A program made the position numbers and the translations under genes. Below are positions 38,323-50,809 of a stretch of DNA of 64,000 nucleotides, piece after piece. The stretch covers positions 2,728,001-2,792,000 of the forward strand of contig NW_027192651.1 of NCBI RefSeq assembly GCF_949987515.2, given 5' to 3'. Every line of letters begins with the position of its first letter. The stretch's first letter is position 1. This DNA is from Delphinus delphis. Taxonomy: Eukaryota > Chordata > Mammalia > Artiodactyla > Delphinidae. The notes under the pieces were generated by a model. It made no database searches, was not told the DNA's origin, and was given only the letters and a program-made list of their open reading frames with translations.

Positions 38323-39901
38323 TTGGCCAAAAAGGGCGTATGCGTTTTTTCCTGAATATATTCAGGAAAAAACGCATACGCCCTTTTTGGCCAACCAAGC
38401 AAGCTTGCAAAGGAAATCTGCACTACAATGAAGTCTCACTTCCCCCCGGTCAAAAGGGCCATCTGAAAAAAGTGTAAAATCCAGAAAGGCAGGACAGGCC
38501 ATGGAGAACTGGGAGCCTTCTTATGCTGATGGGCGGGATGTAAATTGCCAACAACCACTCGGGAGAAGTGTATGGTGTTTCCTGAAACATCTAAAAAACA
38601 AAGCAACAGAACCTAGGGCACTTCCACTTATGGTCCTATAGCTTAGGGAAATTAAAATCAAAAAGACACAGCCACCCCAAAGTTTGGAACGGCTCTGTTT
38701 ACAAGAACCTCGTTTACAGTACAAGTTCAACATCGCAGAAAGTGAAAAATGGATAAAGAAGTTGTGGTATTTAGTTACAAAGCAATATCACTCAGCAATG
38801 AAATCTGTGTCATCAGGCCCTTAGCAGCACAATGAGTGGATTCAGGTATGATGATTCTAACTGAAATAAGTCACACAGAAAAAGAAACATCATAAGATAT
38901 CAGTAATACACGGAATGTAAACTTGGCTACACAGGAACTGAATTACAGAACAGAACAGGGTCTCAAATTTAGAAAACCAACTTATGCTTGCTTAAGGGTA
39001 AAGGTGAGTTGGGGTGCTGCATAAAACCAGAGATTGAAATGAGCACAGATAAAGTTCCTTAAGCCAAATATGGAATAGACAAGAGCTACTCCTTGCTCAA
39101 TGAAATGGACTCAACACCCCATATTAAACGCCTAAGAATGTACCTGACTAGTAAGTATCTTAAAACCTATGGATTGCTATGTCTCCGAAAGAGAATCAAG
39201 CATGTGTACAGGGGCATAAACGCAGCAGTGATAGGATTGGAGAGGTTCGGTGAGCAAATGAAGACCCTTTGAAGTCATATTGCATGGTACCCATTCCACG
39301 GGTTTCAACTACCCAGGTTTAAGGTATTCTTCCTTCAGCTAAAACATGCATGTGGAACCTAGAGTATGATCAACCATGTGATCGGGAGACGTGTTCAAAT
39401 ATGTCTCAGTTTTCCTCCCCTGGTACTCGGGTGCAACATTACAGACGCTTTACTAACACTCTCCCCACTTGGAGAGTCAGTCCCTTTAACCTCCTGTTTG
39501 GCCCAGTTTGCAATTTCTGTGGAAGATGAACAGGAATAGCGAGAACCAATGAGAGCTAGCTGGAGGTGTCTGGATGGGCAAATTTAACTCTCATTTCCCA
39601 CCAGGAAGAGGAATTAACCAAAGGCTCAGCATGCCGTGCCAGAACCAGATTAGGTCCTGAAGACATCCTGGGGTGTTGCGGCCAGGTCACAAGAAAGCGA
39701 GTTGAAGAAAGGAGCTCAGGGGCACTGTAATTCACAAACCTGCAGAGTTATAAATGACAGCTATCGTCCAAAAATACACTGAAGTAAGGCTGCCAAGAGG
39801 ACTTGAAAGCGGGGCAGAATTGCAGGAAACCGATTTCAGGAGGTAGACTGGAATTGCATTGAAAGCATAGGAAAAGAGGCAGAACGTCCACAATGATGCA
39901 C
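38323..39901 (+). repeat. Satellite unit 25 (1,579 bp)
   Basis: Counterpart of unit 21; intact palindrome. Ends with the 'ctgtggaag' (39517) marker set also seen at the ends of units 14, 17 and 21. Confidence 0.9.
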
Positions 39902-41479
39902 TTGGCCAAAAAGGGCGTATGCGTTTTTTCCTGAATATATTCAGGAAAAAACGCATACGCCCTTTTTGGCCAACCAAGCAAGCTTGCAAAGGAAATCTGC
40001 ACTACAATGAAGTCTCACTTCCCCCCGGTCAAAAGGGCCATCTGAAGAAAGTGTAAAATGCAGAAAGGCAACAGGCCATTGAGAACTGGGAGCCTTGTTA
40101 TGCTGATGGGCGGGATGTAAATTGCCAACAGACACTTGGGAGAAGTGTATGGTGTTTCCTGAAACATCTAAAAAACAAAGCAACAGAGCCTAGGGCACTT
40201 CCACTTATGGTCCTATAGTTTAGGGAAATTAAAATCAAAAAGACACAGTCACCCCAAAGTTTGGAACGGCTCTGTTTACAAGAACCTCGTTTACAGTACA
40301 AGTTCAACATTGCAGAAAGTGAAAAATGGATAAAGAAGTTGTGGTATTCACTTACAAAGCAATATCATTCAGCAATGAAATCTATGTCATCAGGCCCTTA
40401 GCAGCACAATGAGTGGATTCAGGTATGATGATTCTAACTGAAATAAGTCACACAGAAAAAGAAACATCATAAGATATCAGTAATACACGGAATGGAAACT
40501 TGGCTACACAGGAACTGAATTACAGAACAGAACAGTGTCTCAAATTTAGAAAACCAACTTATGCTTGCTTAAGGGTAAAGGTGAGTTGGGGTGCTGCATA
40601 AAACCAGAGATTGAAATGAGCACAGATAAAGTTCCTTAAGCCAAATATGGAATAGACAAGAGCTACTCCTTGCTCAACGAAATGGACTCAACACCGCATA
40701 TTAAACGCCTAAGAATGTACCTGACTAGTAATTATCTTAAAACCTATGGATTGCTATGTCTCTGAAAGAGAATCAAGCATGTGTACAGGGGCATAAACGC
40801 AGCAGTGATAGGATTGGAGAGGTTCGGTGAGCAAATGAAGACCCTTTAAATTCATATTGCATGGTACCCATTCCACGGGTTTCAACTACCCAGGTTTAAG
40901 GTATTCTTCCTTCAGCTAAAACATGCATGTGGAACCTAGAGTATGATCAACCATGTGATCGGGAGACGTGTTCAAATATGTCTCAGTTTTCGTACCCTGG
41001 TACTCGGGTGCAACAATCCAGACGCTTTACTAACACTCTCCCCACTTGGAGAGTCAGTCCCTTTAACCTCCTGTTTGGCCCAGTTTTCAATTTCTGCGGA
41101 AGATGAACAGGAATAGCGAGAACCAATGAGAGGCTAGCTGGAGGTGTCTGGACGGGCAAATTTAACTCTCATTTCCCACCTGGAAGAGGAATTAACCAAA
41201 GGCTCAGCGTGCCGTGCCAGAACCAGATTAGGGCCTGAAGCCATCCTGCGGTGTTGCGGCCAGGTCACAAGAAATCGAGTTGAAGAAAGGAGCTCAGGGG
41301 CACTGTAACTCACAAACCTGCAGAGTTATAAATGACAGCTATCGTCCAAAAATAGACTGAAGTAAGGCTGCCAAGAGGACTTGAAAGCGGGGCAGAATTG
41401 CAGGAAACCGATTTCAGGAGGTAGACTGGAATTGCATTGAAAGCATAGGAAAAGAGGCAGAACGTCCACAATGATGCAC
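39902..41479 (+). repeat. Satellite unit 26 (1,578 bp), mosaic start
   Basis: Intact palindrome. The sequence just upstream is of the unit 15/18/22 lineage ('tacactgaag' near 39775), but from the palindrome on it follows the unit 16/19/23 lineage ('ctgaagaaagtg' near 40042). This is a crossover-like switch. Confidence 0.9.
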
Positions 41480-42930
41480 TTGGCCAAAAAGGGCGTATGC
41501 GTTTTTTCCTGAATATATTCAGGAAAAAACGCATACGCCCTTTTTGGCCAACCAAGCAAGCTTGCAAAGGAAATCTGCACTACAATGAAGTCTCACTTCC
41601 CCCCGGTCAAAAGGGCCATCTGAAGAAAGTGTAAAATGCAGAAAGGCAACAGGCCATTGAGAACTGGGAGCCTTGTTATGCTGATGGGCGGGATGTAAAT
41701 TGCCAACAGCCACTTGGGAGAAGTGTATGGTGTTTCCTGAAACATCTAAAAAACAAAGCAACAGAGCCTAGGGCACTTCCACTTATGGTCCTATAGCTTA
41801 GGGAAATTAAAATCAAAAAGACACAGTCACCCCAAAGTTTGGAACGGCTCTGTTTACAAGAACCTCGTTTACAGTACAAGTTCAACATCGCAGAAAGTGA
41901 AAAATGGATAAAGAAGTTGTGGTATTCACTTACAAAGCAATATCACTCAGCAATGAATTCTATGTCATCAGGCCCTTAGCAGCACAATGAGTGGATTCAG
42001 GTATGATGATTCTAACTGAAATAAGTCACACAGAAAAAGAAACATCATAAGATATCAGTAATACACGGAATGGAAACTTGGCTACACAGGAACTGAATTA
42101 CAGAACAGAACAGTGTCTCAAATTTAGAAAACCAACTTATGCTTGCTTAAGGGTAAAGGTGAGTTGGGGTGCTGCATAAAAACCAGAGATTGAAATGAGC
42201 ACAGATAAAGTTCCGAAAGAGAATCAAGCATGTGTACAGGGGCATAAACGCAGCAGTGATAGGATTGGAGAGGTTCGGTGAGCAAATGAAGACCCTTTGA
42301 AGTCATATTGCATGGTACCCATTCCACGGGTTTCAACTACCCAGGTTTAAGGTATTCTTCCTTCAGCTAAAACATGCATGTGGAACCTAGAGTATGATCA
42401 ACCATGTGATCGGGAGACGTGTTCAAATATGTCTCAGTTTTCGTACCCTGGTACTCGGGTGCAACAATCCAGACGCTTTACTAACACTCTCCCCACTTGG
42501 AGAGTCAGTCCCTTTAACCTCCTGTTTGGCCCAGTTTGCAATTTCTGCGGAAGATGAACAGGAATATCGAGAACCAATGAGAGGCTAGCTGGAGGTGTCT
42601 GGACGGGCAAATTTAACTCTCATTTCCCACCAGGAAGAGGAATTAACCAAAGGCTCAGCGTGCCGTGCCAGAAACAGATTAGGGCCTGAAGCCATCCTGC
42701 GGTGTTGCGGCCAGGTCACAAGAAATCGAGTTGAAGAAAGGAGCTCAGGGGCACTGTAATTCACAAACCTGCAGAGTTATAAATGACAGCTATCGTCCAA
42801 AAATAGACTGAAGTAAGGCTGCCAAGAGGACTTGAAAGCGGGGCAGAATTGCAGGAAACCGATTTCAGGAGGTAGACTGGAATTGCATTGAAAGCATAGG
42901 AAAAGAGGCAGAACGTCCACAATGATGCAC
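41480..42930 (+). repeat. Satellite unit 27, shortened (1,451 bp)
   Basis: Intact palindrome and close to unit 26 (shared 'acagtgtctc' near 42112). A 128-bp stretch of the L1-derived part is missing at 42212-42214, and one extra A lies in 'cataaaaaccag' near 42175. Confidence 0.9.
42212..42214 (+). other. Junction of a 128-bp deletion in unit 27
   Basis: 'aaagttcc' joins directly to 'gaaagagaatc'. In unit 1 the equivalent points are 1156 and 1285, so 128 bp (1157-1284) are absent. Both ends share TCC, a three-base microhomology at the junction. Confidence 0.9.
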
Positions 42931-44505
42931 TTGGCCAAAAAGGGCGTATGCGTTTTTTCCTGAATATATTCAGGAAAAAACGCATACGCCCTTTTTGGCC
43001 AACCAAGCAAACTTGCAAAGGAAATCTGCACTACAATGAAGTCTCACTTCCCCCCTGTCAAAAGGGCCATCTGAAAAAAGTGTAAAATCCAGAAAGGCAA
43101 GACAGGCCATGGAGAACTGGGAGCCTTGTTATGCTGATGGGCGGGATGTAAATTGCCAACAATCGGGAGAAGTGTATGGTGTTTCCTGAAACATCTAAAA
43201 AACAAAGCAACAGAGCCTAGGGCACTTCCACTTATGGTCCTATAGCTTAGGGAAATTAAAATCAAAAAGACACAGCCACCCCAAAGTTTGGGACGCCTCT
43301 GTTTACAAGAACCTCGTTTACCGTACAAGTTCAATATCACAGAAAGTGAAAAATGGATAAAGAACTTGTGGTACTTACGTACAATGCAGTATCACTCAGC
43401 AATGAAATATATGTCATCAGGCCCGTAGCAGCATAATGAGTAGTTTCAGGTACGATGATTCTAACTGAAATAAGTCACACAGAAAAAGAAACATCATAAG
43501 ATATCACTAATACACGGAATGTAAACTTGGCTACACAGGAACTGAATTCCAAAATAGAACAGGTTCTCAAATTTAGAAAACCAACTTATGCTTGCTTAAG
43601 GGGAAAGGTGAGTTGGGTTGCTGCATAAAACCAGAGATTGAAATGAGCACAGATAAAGATCCTTAAGCCAAATATGGAATAGACAAGAGCTACTCCTTGC
43701 TCAACAAAATGGACTCAACACCGCACATTAAACACCTAAGAATGTACCTGACTAGTAAGTATCTTAAAACCTATGGATTGCTATGTCTCCGAAAGAGAAT
43801 CAAGCATGTGTACAGGGGCATAAACGAAGCATGATAGGATTGGAGAGGTTCGGTGAGCAAATGAAGACCCTTTGAAGTCATATTGCATGGTACCCATTCC
43901 ACGGCTTTCAACTACCCAGGTTTTAGGTATTCTTCCTTCAGCTAAAACATGCATGTGGAACCCAGAGTATGATCAACCATGTGATCGGGAGACGTGTTCA
44001 AATATGTCTCAGTTTTTGTACCCTGGTACACGGGTGCAACATTCCAGACGCTTTACTAACACTCTCCCGACTTGGAGAGTCAGTCCCTTTAACCTCCTGT
44101 TTGGCCCAGTTTGCAATTTCTGCGGAAGATGAACAGGAATAGCGAGAACCAATGAGAGACTAGCTGGAGGTGTCTGAACGGGCAAATTTAACTCTCATTT
44201 CCCACCAGGAAGAGGAATTAACCAAAGGCTCAGTGTGCCGTGCCAGAACCAGATTAGGGCCTGAAGCCATCCTGCGGTGTTGCGGCCAGGTCACCAGAAA
44301 GCGAGTTGAAGAAAGGAGCTCAGGGGCACTGTAATTCACAAACCTGCAGAGTTATAAATGACAGCTATCGTCCAAAAATACACTGAAGTAAGGCTGCCAA
44401 GAGGACTTGAAAGCGGGGCAGAATTGCAGGAAACCGATTTCAGGAGGTAGACTGGAATTGCATTGAAAGCATAGGAAAAGAGGCAGAACGTCCACAATGA
44501 TGCAC
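42931..44505 (+). repeat. Satellite unit 28 (1,575 bp)
   Basis: Intact palindrome. Four bases are missing at 'gccaacaatcggg' near 43154. Several private changes include 'gagtagtttcagg' near 43437 and 'aaacacctaag' near 43730. Confidence 0.9.
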
Positions 44506-44577
44506 TTGGCCAAAAAGGGCGTATGCGGTTTTTCCTGAATATATTCAGGAAAAAACGCATACGCCCTTTTTGGCCAA
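44506..44577. repeat. Palindrome of unit 29, one mismatch
   Basis: Left arm T-to-G at 44528. Confidence 0.95.
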
Positions 44578-46084
44578 CCAAGCAAGCTTGCAAAGGAAAT
44601 CTGCACTACAATGAAGTCTCACTTCCCCCCGGTCAAAAGGGCCATCTGAAAAAAGTGTAAAATCCAGAAAGGCAGGACAGGCCATTGAGAACTGGGAGCC
44701 TTGTTATGCTGATGGGCGGGATGTAAATTGCCAACAGACACTTGGGAGAAGTGTATGGTGTTTCCTGAAACATCTAAAAAACAAAGCAACAGAGCCTAGG
44801 GCACTTCCACTTATGGTCCTATAGCTTAGGGAAATTAAAATCAAAAAGACACAGCCACCCCAAAGTTTGGAACGGCTCTGTTTACAAGAACCTCGTTTAC
44901 AGTACAAGTTCAACATCGCAGAAAGTGAAAAATGGATAAAGAAGTTGTGGTATTCACTTACAAAGCAATATCACTCAGCAATGAAATCTGTGTCATCAGG
45001 CCCTTAGCAGCACAATGAGTGGATTCAGGTATGATGATTCTAACTGAAATAAGTCACACAGAAAAAGAAACATCATAAGATATCAGTAATACACGGAATG
45101 GAAACTTGGCTACACAGGAACTGAATTACAGAACAGAACAGGGTCTCAAATTTAGAAAACCAACTTATGCTTGCTTAAGGGTAAAGGTGAGTTGGGGTGC
45201 TGCATAAAACCAGAGATTGAAATGAGCACAGATAAAGTTCCTTAAGCCAAATATGGAATAGACAAGAGCTACTCTTGCTCAACGAAATGGACTCAACACC
45301 GCATATTAAACGCCTAAGAATGTACCTGACTAGTAAGTATCTTAAAACCTATGGATTGCTATGTCTCCGAAAGAGAATCAAGCATGTGTACAGGGGCATA
45401 AACGCAGCAGTGATAGGATTGGAGAGGTTCGGTGAGCAAATGAAGACCTATTGAAGTCATATTGCATGGTACCCATTCCACGGGTTTCAACTACCCAGGT
45501 TTAAGGTATTCTTCCTTCAGCTAAAACATTCATGTGGAACCTAGAGTATGATCAACCATGTGATCGGGAGACGTGTTCAAATATGTCTCAGTTTTCGTAC
45601 CCTGGTACTCGGGTGCAACATTCCAGACGCTTTACTAACACTCTCCCCACTTGGAGAGTCAGTCCCTTTAACCTCCTGTTTGGCCCAGTTTGCAATTTCT
45701 GCGGAAGATGAACAGGAATAGCGAGGACCAATGAGAGGCTAGCTGGAGGTGTCTGGACGGGCAAATTTAACTCTCATTTCCCACCAGGAAGAGGAATTAA
45801 CCAAAGGCTCAGCATGCCGGGCCGGAACCAGATTAGGGCCTGAAGCCATCCTGCGGTGTTGCGGCCAGCTCAAAAGAAAGCGAGTTGAAGAAAGGAGCTC
45901 AGGGGCACTGTAATTCACAAACCTGCAGAGTTATAAATGACAGCTATCGTCCAAAAATAGACTGAAGTAAGGCTGCCAAGAGGACTTGAAAGCGGGGCAG
46001 AATTGCAGGAAACCGATTTCAGGAGGTAGACTGGAATTGCATTGAAAGCATAGGAAAAGAGGCAGAACGTCCACAATGATGCAC
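44506..46084 (+). repeat. Satellite unit 29 (1,579 bp)
   Basis: Palindrome has T-to-G at 44528. A one-base loss in 'gctactcttgc' lies near 45268. Confidence 0.9.
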
Positions 46085-46110
46085 TTGGCATCATTGAATG
46101 GAATGGAATA
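46074..46110. other. Rearranged palindrome arm with new 9-bp inverted repeat and GAATG copies
   Basis: CAATGATGC (46074-46082) is followed after five bases by its exact reverse complement GCATCATTG (46088-46096). Then come GAATG twice and GAATA (46096-46110), where other units have only one GAATA. The first part looks like a template switch onto the nearby strand, the second like slippage. Confidence 0.75.
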
Positions 46111-46146
46111 TATTCAGGAAAAAACGCATACGCCGTTTTTGGCCAA
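46085..46146. repeat. Palindrome of unit 30, left arm replaced
   Basis: The right arm (46111-46146) is whole except C-to-G at 46135. In the left arm only the outer TTGGC and the inner GAATA remain, and the 26 bases between them are replaced by 16. The result cannot form the long hairpin. Confidence 0.95.
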
Positions 46147-47652
46147 CCAAGCAAGCTTGCAAAGGAAATCTGCACTACAATGAAGTCTCACTTCCCCCCG
46201 GTCAAAAGGGCCATCTGAAAAAAGTGTAAAATCCAGAAAGGCAGGACAGGCCATGGAGAACTGGGAGCCTTGTTATGCTGATGGGCGGGATGTAAATTGC
46301 CAACAGACACTCGGGAGAAGTGTATGGTGTTTCCTGAAACATCTAGAAAACAAAGCAACAGAGCCTAGGGCACTGCCACTTATGGTCCTATAGCTTAGGG
46401 AAATTAAAATCAAAAAGACACAGCCACCCCAAAGTTTGGAACGGCTCTGTTTACAAGAACCTCATTTACAGTACAAGTTCAACATCGCAGAAAGTGAAAA
46501 ATGGATAAAGAAGTTGTGGTATTCACTTACAAAGCAATATCACTCAGCAATGAAATTTATGTCATCAGGCACTTAGCAACACAATGAGTGGATTCAGGTA
46601 TGATGATTCTAACTGAAATAAGTCACACAGAAAAAGAAACATCATAAGATATCAGTAATACACGGAATGTAAACTTGGCTACACAGGAACTGAATTACAG
46701 AACAGAACAGGGTCTCAAATTTAGAAAACCAACTTATGCTTGCTTAAGGGTAAAGGTGAGTTGGGGTGCTGCATAAAACCAGAGATTGAAATGAGCACAG
46801 ATAAAGTTCCTTTAGTCAAATATGGAATAGACAAGAGCTACTCCTTGCTCAACGAAATGGACTCAACACCGCATATTAAACGCCTAAGAATGTACCTGAC
46901 TAGTAAGTATCGGAAAACCTATGGATTGCTATGTCTCCAAAAGAGAATCAAGCATGTGTACAGGGGCATAAACGCAGCAGTGATAGGATTGGAGAGGTTC
47001 GGTGAGCAAATGAAGACCCTTTGAAGTCATATTGCATGGTACCCATTACACGGGTCTCAACTCTCCAGGTTTAAGGTATTCTTCCTTCAGCTAAAACATG
47101 CATGTGGAACCCAAGTATGATCAACCATGTGAACGGGAGACGTGTTCAAATATGTCTCAGTTTTCCTCCCCTGGTACTCGGGTGCAACATTCCAGACGCT
47201 TTACTAACACTCTCCCCACTTGGAGAGTCAGTCCCTTTAACCTCCTGTTTGGCCCAGTTTGCAATTTCTGCGAAGATGAACAGGAATAGCGAGGACCAAT
47301 GAGAGACTAGCTGGAGGTGTCTGGACGGGCAAATTTAACTCTCATTTCCCACCAGGAAGAGGAATTAACCAAAGGCTCAGTGTGCCGTACCGGAACCAGA
47401 TTAGGGCCTGAAGCCATCCTGCGGTGTTGCGGCCAGCCCAAAAGAAAGCGAGTTGAAGAAAGGAGCTCAGGGGCACTGTAATTCACAAACCTGCAGAGTT
47501 ATAAATGACAGCTATCGTCCAAAAATAGACTGAAGTAAGGCTGCCAAGAGGACTTGAAAGCGGGGCAGAATTGCAGGAAACCGATTTCAGGAGGTAGACT
47601 GGAATTGCATTGAAAGCATAGGAAAAGAGGCAGAACGTCCACAATGATGCAC
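46085..47652 (+). repeat. Satellite unit 30 (1,568 bp), palindrome disrupted
   Basis: Most of the left palindrome arm is replaced by a shorter unrelated-looking stretch (46090-46105). 'cctttagtc' near 46809 removes a stop otherwise present in that frame, giving an open frame of 94 codons at 46740-47024 that I do not regard as coding. 'ctgcgaagatg' near 47267 lacks one base. Confidence 0.9.
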
Positions 47653-49232
47653 TTGGCCAAAAAGGGCGTATGCGTTTTTTCCTGAATATATTCAGGAAAA
47701 AACGCATACGCCCTTTTTGGCCAACCAAGCAAGCTTGCAAAGGAAATCTGCACTACAATGAAGTCTCACTTCCCCCCGGTCAAAAGGGCCATCTGAAAAA
47801 AGTGTAAAATCCAGAAAGGCAGGACAGGCCATGGAGAACTGGGAGCCTTGTTATGCTGATGGGCGGGATGTAAATTGCCAACAGACACTCGGGAGAAGTG
47901 TATGGTGTTTCCTGAAACATCTAAAAAACAAAGCAACAGAGCCTAGGGCACTGCCACTTATGGTCCTATAGCTTAGGGAAATTAAAATCAAAAAGACACA
48001 GCCACCCCAAAGTTTGGAACGGCTCTGTTTACAAGAACCTCGTTTACAGTACAAGTTCAATATCACAGAAAGTGAAAAATGGATAAAGAACTTGTGGTAT
48101 TTACTTACAAAGCAATATCACTCAGCAATGAAATCTATGTCATCAGGCCCTTAGCATCACAATGAGTGGATTCAGGTATGATGATTCTAACTGAAATAAG
48201 TCACACAGAAAAAGAAACATCATAAGATATCAGTAATACACGGAATGTAAACTTGGCTACACAGGAACTGAATTACAGAACAGAACAGGGTCTCAAATTT
48301 AGAAAACCAACTTATGCTTGCTTAAGGGTAAAGGTGAGTTGGGGTGCTGCATAAAACCAGAGATTGAAATGAGCACAGATAAAGTTCCTTAAGCCAAATA
48401 TGGAATAGACAAGAGCTACTCCTTGCTCAACGAAATGGACTCAACACCGCATATTAAACGCCTAAGAATGTACCTGACTAGTAAGTATCGGAAAACCTAT
48501 GGATTGCTATGTCTCCGAAAGAGAATCAAGCATGTGTACAGGGGCATAAACGCAGCAGTGATAGGATTGGAGAGGTTCGGTGAGCAAATGAAGACCCTTT
48601 GAAGTCATATTGAATGGTACCCATTCCACGGGTTTCAACTACCCAGGTTTAAGGTATTCTTCCTTCAGCTAAAACATGCATGTGGAACGTAGAGTATGAT
48701 CAACCATGTGATCGGGAGACGTGCTCAAATATGTCTCAGTTTTCCTCCCCTGGTACTCGGGTGCAACATTCCAGACGCTTTACTAACACTCTCCCCACTT
48801 GGAGAGTCAGTCCCTTTAACCTCCTGTTTGGCCCAGTTTGCAATTTCTGCGGAAGATGAACAGGAATAGCGAGAACAAATGAGAGGCTAGCTGGAGGTGT
48901 CTGGACGGGCAAATTTAACTCTCATTTCCCACCAGGAAGAGGAATTAACCAAAGGCTCAGCATGCCGGGCCGGAACCAGATTAGGGCCTGAAGCCATCCT
49001 GCGGTGTTGCGGCCAGCTCAAAAGAAAGCGAGTTGAAGAAAGGAGCTCAGGGGCACTGTAATTCACAAACCTGCAGAGTTATAAATGACAGCTATCGTCC
49101 AAAAATAGACGGAAGTAAGGCTGCCAAGAGGACTTGAAAGCGGGGCAGAATTGCAGGAAACCGATTTCAGGAGGTAGACTGGAATTGCATTGAAAGCATA
49201 GGAAAAGAGGCAGAAAGTCCACAATGATGCAC
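47653..49232 (+). repeat. Satellite unit 31 (1,580 bp)
   Basis: Intact palindrome. 'gtatcggaaaacc' near 48485 is shared with unit 30. Its end has 'ggaacgtagag' near 48685, a marker of the following dimer block. Confidence 0.9.
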
Positions 49233-49304
49233 TTGGCCAAAAAGGGCGTATGCGTTTTCTCCTGAATATATTCAGGAAAAAACGCATACGCCCTTTTTGG
49301 CCAA
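49233..49304. repeat. Palindrome of unit 32, one mismatch
   Basis: Left arm T-to-C at 49259; the founder state of the units 32/34/36 lineage. Confidence 0.95.
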
Positions 49305-50809
49305 CCAAGCAAGCTTGCAAAGGAAATCTGCACTACAATGAAGTCTCACTTCCCCCCGGCCAAAAGGGCCATCTGAAAAAAGTGTAAAATCCAGAAAGAC
49401 AACAGGCCATTGAGAACTGGGAGCCTTGTTATGCTGATGGGCGGGATGTAAATTGCCAACAGACACTTGGGAGAAGTGTATGGTGTTTCCTGAAACATCT
49501 AAAAAACAAAGCAACAGAGCCTAGGGCACTTCCACTTATGGTCCTATAGCTTAGGGAAATTAAAATCAAAAACACACAGCCACCCCAAAGTTTGGAACGG
49601 CTCTGTTTACAAGAACCTCGTTTACAGTACAAGTTCAACATCGCAGAAAGTGAAAAATGGATAAAGAAGTTGTGGTATTTACTTACAAAGCAATATCACT
49701 CAGCAATGAAATCTGTGTCATCAGGCCCTTAGCAGCACAATGAGTGGATTCAGGTATGATGATTCTAACTGAAATAAGTCACACAGAAAAAGAAACATCA
49801 TAAGATATCAGTAATACACGGAATGGAAACTTGGCTACACAGGAACTGAATTACAGAACAGAACAGGGTCTCAAATTTAGAAAACCAACTTATTCTTGCT
49901 TAAGGGTAAAGGTGAGTTGGGGTGCTGCATAAAACCAGAGATTGAAATGAGCACAGATAAAGTTCCTTAAGTCAAATATGGAATAGACAAGAGCTACTCC
50001 TTGCTCAACGAAATGGACTCAACACCGCATATTAAACGCCTAAGAATGTACCTGACTTGTAAGTATCTTAAAACCTATGGATTGCTATGTCTCCGAAAGA
50101 GAATCAAGCATGTGTACAGGGGCATAAACGCAGCAGTGATAGGATTGGAGAGGTTCGGTGAGCAAATGAAGACCCTTTGAAGTCATATTGCATGGTACCC
50201 ATTGCACGGGTCTCAACTCTCCAGGTTTAAGGTATTCTTCCTTCAGCTAAAACATGCATGTGGAACCCAAGTATGATCAACCATGTGAACGGGAGACATG
50301 TTCAAATATGTCTCAGTTTTCCTCCCCTGGTACTCGGGTGCAACATTCCAGACGCTTTACTAACACTCTCCCCACTTGGAGAGTCAGCGCCTTTAACCTC
50401 CTGTTTGGCCCAGTTTGCAATTTCTGCGGAAGATGAACAGGAATAGCGAGAACCAATGAGAGGCTAGCTGGAGGTGTCTGGACGGGCAAATTTAACTCTC
50501 ATTTCCCACCAGGAAGAGGAAATAACCAAAGGCTCAGCGTGCCGTACCGGAACCAGATTAAGGCCTGAGGCCATCCTGCGGTGTTGCGGCCAGGTCACAA
50601 GAAAGCGAGTTGAAGAAAGGAGCTCAGGGGCACTGTAATTCACAAACCTGCAGAGTTATAAATGACAGCTATCGTCCAAAAATAGACTGAAGTAAGGCTG
50701 CCAAGAGGACTTGAAAGCGGGGCAGAATTGCAGGAAACCGATTTCAGGAGGTAGACTGGAATTGCATTGAAAGCATAGGAAAAGAGGCAGAACGTCCACA
50801 ATGATGCAC
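49233..50809 (+). repeat. Satellite unit 32 (1,577 bp)
   Basis: Palindrome has T-to-C at 49259. Markers 'ccggccaaaag' near 49356, 'aaaacacacagcc' near 49567 and 'cctgacttgtaag' near 50050 recur in units 34 and 36. Confidence 0.9.

Larger units (their letters stand above)
27270..39901 (+). repeat. Four-unit higher-order repeat, two copies of 6,316 bp
   Basis: Units 18-21 (27270-33585) and 22-25 (33586-39901) have the same length and match position by position. Shared rare features include the central T in the palindrome, 'ccttgtgatgctg', 'atggacaagagc' and 'gccttcttatgctg'. By eye only a few differences per unit separate them. The match extends some hundreds of bases upstream of each block start. 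Confidence 0.85.

Noticed and set aside
46085..46110. Insertion of a human-type GGAAT satellite fragment
   Set aside because: Only about 15 bases resemble it, and a local template switch plus slippage explains most of the stretch; kept as an alternative to be tested in raw reads.
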